Positions 24,418-31,207 of a DNA stretch of 40,901 nucleotides are shown one piece after another. The translations under genes and the position numbers were made by a program. Origin of the DNA: CAYVQE01 sp964633205 (lineage in GTDB: Bacteria > Myxococcota > B64-G9); contig CAZWFN010000046.1 of NCBI GenBank assembly GCA_964633205.1, forward strand, positions 1 through 40,901. The letters are read 5' to 3'. The notes under the pieces were generated by a model. It was not told the origin of the DNA. It saw only the letters and a list, made by a program, of their open reading frames with translations, and did not search any database. Every line of letters begins with the position of its first letter. Position 1 is the first letter of the stretch.

Positions 24418-26364
24418 ATGGCCAAGAAGAAACGCAAGCGCGGCGGAGACCGGACAGCCGGCCGGCCGGCCCGGCCCGGCCAGGGCGGCGCCAAGCCCAC
24501 CCGGGCCGAGAAGGAGGCCGCCCAGCGGGCCGAGCGGGAACGCCGGGCGGCCGAACAGGCCGAGCAGGACGAACAGGCCGAGCGGGCCGAGTGGGCCGAG
24601 CGCGCAGCGGCCGGGCCCGACCGGGGCGCGCTGGCCGCCTGGGGTGCCTTCGGGCTGATCGTGGCCGGCTACCTGGTGCTCAAGAGCTACGCCGGCCACT
24701 GGCAGATCGGCGACGAGAACGTCTATCTCTACATGGCCTGGGCCGGCCTGGACCACGGTGCGCTGCCCTACCGCGACTTCTTCTTCGCCCACCCGCCGCT
24801 GCACCTGCTGCCCGGGTGGCCGGTCTTCGGGCTGCTGGGCTTCGGGCCGGCCAGCGCGCGGGTCATCCCGGTCGGCGCCACCCTGGTCAGCGCCGGCATG
24901 CTGTTCCTGATCGCCCGCCGCTGGGCCGGGCGCCTGGCCGCGGTGGCCACCGTGTTCGTCTTCCTCGGCGCCTACTCGCTGATCCGGGCCTCGTCGCACT
25001 GGACCGGCATCAACCTGACGGTGATGTGGATCTGCGTCGGGCTGTTCTTCCTGCTGCGGCGGCGCCCGGCCACCGCCGGGGTGATGCTGGCCCTGGCCGT
25101 GTGTACGGGCAACTACGCCTTGCCGGGGGCGGTGATGGTGCTGGCGCTGGCGGCGCTCGAACGCTGGCGGGCGGGCTTGCGTTACCTGGTCGGCTTCGCC
25201 GTGCCCTGGGCGGTCGTCCAGCTGATCGGTCTGCTGCTGGGCGGCGGTCGCTATCTGGATGGGGTCTACCGCTTTCACTTTCTCAAGTCGTCCAAGCCCG
25301 GGGCGTCGCGGCAGATGTTCTACCGGGTGGCGACCGACAACTGGCTGCTGCACATCGGCGCCCTGCTGGGCCCGCTGCTGGCCTGGGCCGACCGCTGGCT
25401 GGGCCGCGCCAGCGGGCGAGCCCTGCCCGAGCGGGAACGTCCGGAGCGCCGGGCCGATTGGGGCGGCCAGCGGTTCTGGCTCTGGTGGCGCGGCGTGCTG
25501 TGGTTGGACGGAGCCCGCGGCCTGGCGCGCATCGGGGCGTTGTGGGCGCTGGGCTACCTGCTGTTCATCGCCGTCATCCCGCGGGTCTTTCCCTTCTACT
25601 TCCTGCTGCTGTTCCCCGGCCTGGCCCTGGCCGCCGGGGTCGGGCTGGAGCGGCTGCTCCGCCACGGCGGCGGCCTGCTGCGGCGCTGGGGCTGGCAGGA
25701 GTCGGCCTGGCGTCGGGCGGCGGGGCTGTGGGCCGCCGTGGTGCTGGTGCTGGTGTCGAGCATCTGGTGGCGGGTGCCGCTGCAGCGGGCCCTGCTGCCG
25801 CGCTATGTGCGCTCGCGGCCGGTGCCGATGGAATGGAGCGACTCGCCGCTGCCGGTCAACGGGCTGCTGCGCGCCTGTTGCTTCGACGACGTGGCCCAGC
25901 CGCGCACGGCCTACGGCACGGTGCAGGAGGTGCTCTACCACGAGAGCCGCTACTTCGAGCAGGCGCCGGCGCTGGCCGCCTGGCTGCGCCGGAACGGGGT
26001 GGCCGGCAAGGCGCTGTTCGGCGACTCGTCCTCGGCCGGGCTGGTGGCCCTGCTGTCCGGCCGGCGCCTGATCGACGACTTCGCCGATACCAATACGCTG
26101 CGTTTCGTCTCCGGCATCTCGCCGCCCGCAGAGGTCATCCGGCGCATCGATCGGCCGGAGCTGGGCTACGTCATCGTCAGCGCCCGGCCGCGCCGCGGCC
26201 GCCACGGGGTGCATTGGCGCTACCGCAAGTTCGCCTCCATCCCCACCTTCCGCCGCTGGCTGGAGCGCGATTTCCGGCAGGTGCACCGGGTGCACGATAG
26301 GACCAAGGGCACCTTCCTGATCCTGGAACGCCGCGGCCTGCGGCCGGCTCACTCCTCCATGTAG
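24418..26364 (+). CDS. Polytopic GT-C glycosyltransferase-like membrane protein
   Basis: A 648-residue protein. The N-terminal 65 residues are charged and low in complexity (Lys/Arg then Glu/Ala/Arg coiled coil). About ten hydrophobic helices follow (about 70-480), then a soluble C-terminal domain (about 490-640). The first loop carries GDENVYLYMAWAGL with Asp99-Glu100 and ALPYRDFFFAHPPLHLL, the pattern of GT39/ArnT/PMT-like enzymes, which use an acidic pair there and a polyprenyl-phosphate sugar donor. The sugar and acceptor (lipid A, protein or glycan) cannot be inferred. Its 3' end overlaps the convergent Cys-rich gene by 16 bp. Confidence 0.75.
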   Translation: MAKKKRKRGGDRTAGRPARPGQGGAKPTRAEKEAAQRAERERRAAEQAEQDEQAERAEWAERAAAGPDRGALAAWGAFGLIVAGYLVLKSYAGHWQIGDENVYLYMAWAGLDHGALPYRDFFFAHPPLHLLPGWPVFGLLGFGPASARVIPVGATLVSAGMLFLIARRWAGRLAAVATVFVFLGAYSLIRASSHWTGINLTVMWICVGLFFLLRRRPATAGVMLALAVCTGNYALPGAVMVLALAALERWRAGLRYLVGFAVPWAVVQLIGLLLGGGRYLDGVYRFHFLKSSKPGASRQMFYRVATDNWLLHIGALLGPLLAWADRWLGRASGRALPERERPERRADWGGQRFWLWWRGVLWLDGARGLARIGALWALGYLLFIAVIPRVFPFYFLLLFPGLALAAGVGLERLLRHGGGLLRRWGWQESAWRRAAGLWAAVVLVLVSSIWWRVPLQRALLPRYVRSRPVPMEWSDSPLPVNGLLRACCFDDVAQPRTAYGTVQEVLYHESRYFEQAPALAAWLRRNGVAGKALFGDSSSAGLVALLSGRRLIDDFADTNTLRFVSGISPPAEVIRRIDRPELGYVIVSARPRRGRHGVHWRYRKFASIPTFRRWLERDFRQVHRVHDRTKGTFLILERRGLRPAHSSM

Positions 26365-26840
26365 GCCGAGAGCAGCTGGGCCTGATCGAAGACCTTGGAG
26401 CGGTGGCAGCCCCAGGCGTTGCACAGGGCCACCACGTGGCCCTCGTCGAGCGCCGGGGTCAGATACAAGGCGAACAGGCGGGCGTTGTCGGCGCAGGCGC
26501 AATCGGACAGCTCGGGCAGCGCGGTCTTGCAAATCGGGCAGCGGATCTCGAGCAGCTGTCCCGGCCCGAATTCGACCTCGCTCTTGCGGCTGTGGTCGCC
26601 GTGGAAGGGGCTCAGCACCACCTCGCCCTCGCGCTGGCCGTCCGAGACCAACAGGCTGATGCCCGGCTCGCCGTCGAACAGCACGTCCCGGTTGAAGACC
26701 AGGTTGTGGCCCTCGGGGCAGAAGGCCTGGGTGACCTGGATGACGACCTCGTCGAGCTCCTGGATGAAAGAGTCCTGCGACGGGCCGGCTCCGCTCTGCG
26801 GCCGGTGCAGGTGATCGCGCTTGATATCTTTTTTGGCCAC
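26349..26840 (-). CDS. Conserved-looking Cys-rich (zinc-ribbon-like) hypothetical protein
   Basis: A 163-residue soluble protein. GTG 26840 (MAKKDIKRDH) is chosen because GAGGAGG lies about 10 nt upstream. Cysteines and histidines cluster as FCPEGH (about 61), RCPICK (about 122), CAC (about 135) and CNAWGCH (about 159), suggesting structural zinc or iron binding. The middle is mixed alpha/beta. I do not recognise the family. It lies 84 bp downstream of the LOG-family gene on the same strand, so they may be co-transcribed, and converges with the glycosyltransferase gene with a 16-bp overlap. Confident that it is a gene; function unknown. Confidence 0.65.
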   Translation of the reverse strand: MAKKDIKRDHLHRPQSGAGPSQDSFIQELDEVVIQVTQAFCPEGHNLVFNRDVLFDGEPGISLLVSDGQREGEVVLSPFHGDHSRKSEVEFGPGQLLEIRCPICKTALPELSDCACADNARLFALYLTPALDEGHVVALCNAWGCHRSKVFDQAQLLSAYMEE

Positions 26841-26923
26841 GGCTGCCAGACCTCCTCGCCCCCGTTGGTCCCACGCCCGGGCAGTATATCCCGCCGTCTC
26901 GGCCACATGCAACCGGGCCGCTA

Positions 26924-27412
26924 TCAGGGCAGCAAGCGGCGAATGCAGTCGATAGCGGCGGCCGGGCTGTCGGCCCGCAGCAGCCGGCCGCGGGCGGCCG
27001 CGGCCGCGGCCAGCGGGCCGGGGTCGAAGCCCAGCAGCACCAGCGGGCGATCGTTTTTGAGCGCCAGGGCCACCTCGCTCAGCGTGCCGGCGCCGCCCGG
27101 GCAGGCCACCACCACCTCCGAGCTGAGCACGTTGATCAGGTTGCGGGCGTCATTGAGGCCGCTGGCGATGGCCAGCTCGACCCATTGGTTGGCCGCAGCC
27201 GGGGAGCGGTCCGGCAGCACCCCCACCACCAGGCCACCCGCCCGGGCCGCCCCCCGGCTGGCCGCCTCCATCACCCCGGCCGGCCGACCGCCGGTCAGCA
27301 GGGTCCAGCCCGCCTCGGCGATGCGCCGGCCGAGCTCCTCGGCCAGGGCCAGGGTGGCCGCATCCGCGCTGCCACCGCCCATCACCCCGATCACGGTTCT
27401 GCGCCCGGCCAT
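26924..27412 (-). CDS. LOG / TIGR00725-family nucleotide-binding protein
   Basis: A 162-residue Rossmann-type protein of the LOG-like superfamily. The ATG at 27412 (MAGRRTVIGVMGGG) has GGAGGTGA just upstream; longer frames lack a ribosome site. Marks are GVMGGGSAD near the N-terminus, LLTGGRPAGVMEAASRGA, and the phosphoribohydrolase-type PGGAGTLSEVALAL. Classical LOG enzymes release free bases from nucleoside monophosphates; this shorter TIGR00725-like subgroup is less well characterised, so activity is only inferred. A candidate promoter TTGCGG-17-TACAAG lies at 27455-27483 on the minus strand. Confidence 0.82.
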   Translation of the reverse strand: MAGRRTVIGVMGGGSADAATLALAEELGRRIAEAGWTLLTGGRPAGVMEAASRGAARAGGLVVGVLPDRSPAAANQWVELAIASGLNDARNLINVLSSEVVVACPGGAGTLSEVALALKNDRPLVLLGFDPGPLAAAAAARGRLLRADSPAAAIDCIRRLLP

Positions 27413-27542
27413 GGCTGTCACCTCCGTCGGCTTGCAAGTCATGATTTTCGGTACCTTGTAGCGTGCGCCGGCCCTGACCGCAAGTCGCCAACAGCCGGCG
27501 CCTGGGCCTTCGGCGCCGGATTGACGCGTTTGGGCACCCCGG

Positions 27543-27572
27543 TTGACAAAAATCGTCACCAGTGCACAGAAT
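27543..27572 (+). promoter_or_regulatory. Sigma70-type promoter candidate upstream of the pilin
   Basis: A perfect TTGACA (27543-27548) is followed after 18 bp by CAGAAT (27567-27572, 4 of 6). It lies about 155 bp before the pilin ATG and upstream of the sigma54-like site. Confidence 0.35.
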
Positions 27573-27629
27573 ATGGACAGCACGACGGGCTAAGGTGTCG
27601 ACTTTGCAGCAGGCTTTTTTTTGCCCAAC

Positions 27630-27645
27630 TGGTCTTTTTCTTGCA
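27630..27645 (+). promoter_or_regulatory. Sigma54 (RpoN)-type promoter candidate for the type IV pilin
   Basis: TGGTCTTTTTCTTGCA has TGG at -24 and a perfect TTGCA at -12, with the required 10 bp between GG and GC. It lies 82 bp before the pilin ATG. RpoN-driven pilin promoters are well known (pilA in Pseudomonas and Myxococcus). Confidence 0.6.
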
Positions 27646-27727
27646 TATTGTTTTCCGAATAGCTTCGATCGTTTCGCGCCCGGCCCCGTGCGGCTGGGGG
27701 TGGGGCGCGACAGGAGGGCTGGTCGGC

Positions 27728-28177
27728 ATGCGCGTTTGGCACCGGGGCAAAACGCTGGGATTTACGCTCATCGAGCTGATGACGGTGGTGGCCATCATCG
27801 GTGTGCTGGCCGCGGTGGCCATACCGGCGATGGTGGACTACATCCGCAAGTCGAAGCAGGCCGAGGTCANNNNNNNNNNNNNNNNNNNNNNNNNNNNNNN
27901 NNNNNNNNNNNNNNNNNNNNNNNNNNNNNNNNNNNNNNNNNNNNNNNNNNNNNNNNNNNNNNNNNNNNNCGATGCGATCCTCGGCTGCTACAACATGTAC
28001 AGCCAGGCCCCCTCGAGTGCGCCCGCCGACGGCCAGTGGTTCCGCTGCGAAGCCTGGACCGACGTGGACGACGACGACCTGCCGGCCCACTTCTTCAAGC
28101 AGGGCACCTACCAGTCCGAGGCCAACTCCTTCCAGGCCGGGCACGTCTGGCACGACGACGCAACCGACGATTTCTGA
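27728..28177 (+). CDS. Type IV pilin / pseudopilin (interrupted by assembly gap)
   Basis: The ATG at 27728 has AGGAGGG 9 nt upstream. The N-terminus is a textbook type IVa prepilin: short basic leader ending in Gly, then FTLIELMTVVAIIGVLAAVAIP with Glu at +5, and the helix continues to YIRKSKQAEV. 100 N follow. After the gap the same frame reads a hydrophilic C-terminal part (CYNMYSQAPS, FRCEAWTDVDDDDLPAHFF) with two cysteines that could form the pilin disulfide loop, ending at a TGA. The true length is unknown because the gap size is nominal. No other type IVa genes adjoin, so this is an orphan pilin unrelated to the Flp system. Confidence 0.85.
   Translation: MRVWHRGKTLGFTLIELMTVVAIIGVLAAVAIPAMVDYIRKSKQAEVXXXXXXXXXXXXXXXXXXXXXXXXXXXXXXXXXXDAILGCYNMYSQAPSSAPADGQWFRCEAWTDVDDDDLPAHFFKQGTYQSEANSFQAGHVWHDDATDDF
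27870..27969. other. Assembly gap (100 N) within the pilin gene
   Basis: Exactly 100 N, a nominal gap. Unlike the gap at 11234 the flanks share no sequence, so real bases are probably missing. The frame happens to be preserved. Confidence 0.95.
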
Positions 28178-28210
28178 TCTCGGCCTGCACCCGGGTCGTT
28201 CCACCGGTGA

Positions 28211-29053
28211 TCAGCGCCAGCGGTAGCGGCCCGCCTGGTCGATGCGGAGGCGCGGCAAGATGCGATCGCGCGCGAAGCGGTCGTGGCCGGGCTTGAGCTC
28301 GCGCCAGAACCGGATCAGCCCGGGCTTTTCAGCATGGCGCTGCTGCAGCCGCTGCCAGGGGGGACCGGCCAGGCGACCGGGGAAGAGGTGGACGCGAACC
28401 CGGCGCCGGTTGCGGCGATCGCTGTCGAGGCAGATCAGGTAGAGCTCCTCGATCCAGCGGTCGGTCAGCGGGATGCAGCCGATGGTGACGCAGTTGCCGT
28501 GGATGCAGATGTTGCCCCCGGGGTCCGAGCCGGACTTGCGCAGCCGATCGGAACGGTTGGGGTAGGAGATGAGCATGGCCAGGTGGTAGCTCGAGGCCGG
28601 GTTGTAGGCGGTGATGCGGTAGTAGCCCTCGGGCACCTGCAGGTCGCCGCGGCGCCGCTTGGGCCCCAGCCCGCCGGAGCGGGCGCAGATGGCGTAGTCC
28701 TTCAGATGCACCAGGCGCCGACGGCCGCGGGGGCGCACCCACAGCTCGAGCAGGTCCTCGTCCTTGAAGCCGCGCAGCAGCACATCGGCCGGGGGATAGG
28801 CCATGCCGGCTTCGGCGAACAGGCGCCGGATGTCGGCCGTGCGCTGTGCCCGGGCGGCGCGCACCCGCGGCCGGTCGGCCTGGGCCCGGGTGGGGCGGAA
28901 GGCCGGGGCCGGGCTCGGCGGCGCCGGGTCTTTCGCCGCCGGGCCGCCGCCGGCCGGCTCGGTCGCAGCCCCGGGCCCGCCGGCGAGCAGCAGCAGGCCC
29001 AGCAGCGGCCAGCGCGCCATTTTCAGCGGTCGTGAGCGGATCGGCCGCGCCAT
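28211..29053 (-). CDS. L,D-transpeptidase (YkuD family)
   Basis: A 280-residue envelope enzyme. It starts at ATG 29053, only 2 bp after the transporter stop, or at ATG 29020, which directly opens a signal-like helix (MARWPLLGLLLLAGGPGAA). A Pro-rich stretch follows, then the YkuD domain (about 90-240): RRRLVHLKDYAICARSGG, GYYRITAYNPASSYHLAML, and the catalytic HGNCVTIGCIPLTD, whose GC cysteine is the nucleophile. The family makes 3-3 peptidoglycan cross-links or attaches proteins to peptidoglycan; members with this short form often resemble ErfK/YafK. Probably co-transcribed with the upstream transporter. Confidence 0.85.
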   Translation of the reverse strand: MARPIRSRPLKMARWPLLGLLLLAGGPGAATEPAGGGPAAKDPAPPSPAPAFRPTRAQADRPRVRAARAQRTADIRRLFAEAGMAYPPADVLLRGFKDEDLLELWVRPRGRRRLVHLKDYAICARSGGLGPKRRRGDLQVPEGYYRITAYNPASSYHLAMLISYPNRSDRLRKSGSDPGGNICIHGNCVTIGCIPLTDRWIEELYLICLDSDRRNRRRVRVHLFPGRLAGPPWQRLQQRHAEKPGLIRFWRELKPGHDRFARDRILPRLRIDQAGRYRWR

Positions 29054-29055
29054 GG

Positions 29056-30501
29056 CTACTTCTGGATCGGGTAGCGGGTGAAGGCGGCGGCCGCGGCCAG
29101 CAGGCAGATGCCGGCCAGCGGCCCGCACAGGCGCACCCCCAGGTTGTGCTCCGGGGTGTGGCCGAAGATCTCGAACAACAGCCCGCCCAGCATCGGCCCC
29201 AGCCCGGCGGCCAGCTTCATGATGAAGCCCTCCATGCCGTTGTAGACGCCCTCGCGGCGACGGCCGGTCAGGCGGGCGTCGGTGTCGATCACGTCGGCCA
29301 GCAGCGGGCGTATCACCACCATGGCGATGCTGACCGGGAAAGCCGCCAGCAGAAACAGCGCCAGGCCCTGGAACAGCGGATCGCCCAGCGGCAGCAAGCC
29401 CACGATGGACATGGCGATCATGATGACGCCGAACCAGGCCAGCGCCAGGATGAACAGCCGGCGCTTGCCGAGGCGGTTGGCCAGCCACGAGGTCAAGGGG
29501 AAGAACAGGGCCGCGCCCAGCAGCACCAGGGCCATCAGCAGCCCGGCGGCGGCCTCCCAGTCGACCGCGCCATCGGCCGCCACCGCGCCCAGCGCGTCGA
29601 GAAAGGCCAGCTCGGCCGGCGTGGTGGGGCTGGCGGCGATCACCTTGGCCGCCAGGAAGGGCGCGATGAACACCGTGGTGGCCACGGCCATGCGGTAGAA
29701 GCCGACGCCGATGATGTAGGGGATGAACACCCGGTTCTGAAAGGTCGACAGCAATTCGCCCAGCACCCGTTTGAGGGCCGAGCCGCTGCCGGCCTCCAGC
29801 GGCGGATCGGCGGTGAAGCGCTCGCGCACCACGCTGACGCTGGCGATGCTGAACACCAGCAGCACTCCCCCCGAGGCCAGCGCGATGACCTGCTCGCCGC
29901 TGGCCAGAAACAGCGCGCCGCCGGTGGCCAGCCCGGACAGCACGGGCCACAGCGCAGAGCCGCAGATCGTGCCCAACACCTCGAACAGGCCCATGAAGGC
30001 CGAGATGCGCACCCGCTCGTCGTCGTAGGGCGTGATCTCGGGCAGCAGCGACAGGTAGGGCGCCACCACCACGGTGAAGGCGAACCAGAAGCCGAACAGG
30101 GCGGCGAACAGCACCAGCGCGTTGGTCCAGGAGGCATCGGCGGTCGGCGGGGTCCACAGAAAGAAGAAGGACAGCGCCAGCAGCGGGGCGCCGGCGAAGA
30201 CCCACGGCCGGCGGCGGCCCCAGCTCGATCGGGTGCGGTCGCTCAGGTAGCCTACCGCCGGATCGGTGAAGGCGTTGAGCACGTTGCACAGCAGGGTGAT
30301 GACGCCGAAGGCCAGCGCGCCGACCAGCACGATCGGCTCGCCGCTGGCGGTCTCGCGTCCATAGTAGAAGTAGGCCAGCCAGGCCGAGACCACCGTCGGG
30401 CCGAAGCCCACCGGGAAGTTGCCGGCCGCGTACAGGAACTGTTGGCCAAAGCGCAGCTGACGACCGCGGCGGATCTCGGGTATCGGCGCTGGCGTGGACA
30501 T
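29056..30501 (-). CDS. MFS transporter of the GPH/MelB sugar:cation symporter type
   Basis: A 481-residue polytopic inner-membrane carrier with about 12 helices. The diagnostic GPH signature is clear: NAFTDPAVGYLSDRTR followed by SSWGRRRPWVFAGAP, with the Asp used for cation coupling in MelB-like proteins. The ending ADVIDTDARLTGRRREGVYNG repeats the family's second-half motif. The substrate could be a sugar or a conjugate; the neighbouring L,D-transpeptidase hints at muropeptides or cell-wall sugars, but that is speculative. The start codon has GGGAG close upstream. It is divergent from the PLD-like gene with 59 bp between. Confidence 0.88.
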   Translation of the reverse strand: MSTPAPIPEIRRGRQLRFGQQFLYAAGNFPVGFGPTVVSAWLAYFYYGRETASGEPIVLVGALAFGVITLLCNVLNAFTDPAVGYLSDRTRSSWGRRRPWVFAGAPLLALSFFFLWTPPTADASWTNALVLFAALFGFWFAFTVVVAPYLSLLPEITPYDDERVRISAFMGLFEVLGTICGSALWPVLSGLATGGALFLASGEQVIALASGGVLLVFSIASVSVVRERFTADPPLEAGSGSALKRVLGELLSTFQNRVFIPYIIGVGFYRMAVATTVFIAPFLAAKVIAASPTTPAELAFLDALGAVAADGAVDWEAAAGLLMALVLLGAALFFPLTSWLANRLGKRRLFILALAWFGVIMIAMSIVGLLPLGDPLFQGLALFLLAAFPVSIAMVVIRPLLADVIDTDARLTGRRREGVYNGMEGFIMKLAAGLGPMLGGLLFEIFGHTPEHNLGVRLCGPLAGICLLAAAAAFTRYPIQK

Positions 30502-30545
30502 GGGCTCCCGGGGGTCGTTGTTTGCTGCCTGGGCAGTGCCCTTCT

Positions 30546-30554
30546 TGCTATCAT
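30546..30554 (+). promoter_or_regulatory. Extended -10 promoter of the PLD-like gene, probably leaderless
   Basis: TGCTATCAT (30546-30554) is an extended -10 element (TGn plus a 5/6 TATAAT match). The GTG start at 30561 comes 6 nt later, at the expected first transcribed base, and no ribosome site is seen. Confidence 0.5.
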
Positions 30555-30560
30555 GGGCCG

Positions 30561-31121
30561 GTGAACGGTCGCAAACCCAAAAACACCCATGCGGTCGAGG
30601 TGCTCCACGGCCAGGCGCTGCACGAGCGGGTGATCCAGCACGAGCTGCTGCAGGCCGAGCGCCACGTCTGGATCGCCACCGCCGATCTGAAGGACATGCA
30701 CCTGCCCATGGCCCGCGGCTGGCGGCCGGTGCTGGAGGTCTTCGATCGGCTGGCCGCCGCGGGCGTGGGCCTGCGGGTCATCCACGCCGACCTGCCCTCG
30801 CGCCCGTTTCGCGACACCCTGGAGCGTTTCGAGCGGCTGTGCAGCGGGGGACTCGAGCTGCAGGTCTGCCCGCGGTCGCATTGGAAGATGGTGCTGATCG
30901 ACGGGCGCTTCGGCTACCTGGGCTCGGCCAACTTCACCGGCGCCGGACTGGGTGCCCGGGCCGCCGGCCGGCGCAACCTGGAGTTGGGCGCGGTCGGCGC
31001 CGAGCCGGCTTTCGTCCGGCGCCTCGAGGCGCTCTACGACGCCTTCTGGATCGGCGAGTTCTGCACCGACTGCGCTTTGCGCCGCCGCTGCCCGGATCCG
31101 ATCGGACCCGCCGGCGGGTAG
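30561..31121 (+). CDS. Phospholipase D-like (single HKD motif) protein
   Basis: A 186-residue protein starting at GTG 30561 (VNGRKPKNTH). A single HKD motif is visible (HWKMVLIDGRFGYLGSANFTGAG), then RRNLELG. The GSANFT signature is common in Nuc-type endonucleases and small PLD phosphodiesterases, which act as dimers to build one active site. The C-terminus has a Cys cluster (CTDCALRRRC) that may bind metal. No signal peptide is seen, so a cytoplasmic nuclease or phosphodiesterase is more likely than a secreted lipase (inference). It converges with the hybrid kinase gene, separated by strong hairpins. Confidence 0.82.
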   Translation: MNGRKPKNTHAVEVLHGQALHERVIQHELLQAERHVWIATADLKDMHLPMARGWRPVLEVFDRLAAAGVGLRVIHADLPSRPFRDTLERFERLCSGGLELQVCPRSHWKMVLIDGRFGYLGSANFTGAGLGARAAGRRNLELGAVGAEPAFVRRLEALYDAFWIGEFCTDCALRRRCPDPIGPAGG

Positions 31122-31142
31122 AGTCCCGGGCTATTCCGAAGT

Positions 31143-31203
31143 TCCCCCGCCCGAAGGGTGGGGGACAGGAAAATCAGTGGGTTAGAAGTTCCCAAGGGAA
31201 CTT
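31143..31203. terminator. Bidirectional terminator region between convergent genes
   Basis: A 10-bp stem (31143-31152 with 31156-31165, one G-U pair, 3-nt loop) is followed by AAGTTCCC-AA-GGGAACTT (31186-31203), a perfect 8-bp inverted repeat. The two structures lie exactly between the stops of two convergent genes and probably end both transcripts. Confidence 0.65.
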
Positions 31204-31207
31204 CAGG

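Noticed and set aside
22492..26874. A second 1460-residue minus-strand open frame
   Set aside because: It runs antisense to the GT-C gene and in the wrong frame of the tolC and mlaC genes; the translation is Pro/Gln/Arg/Gly-rich without domain features. The equal length to the other is coincidence.
30522..30560. An upstream TTG start for the PLD-like gene
   Set aside because: The added 13 residues include the strong extended -10 element and have no ribosome site; GTG 30561 fits the domain start.
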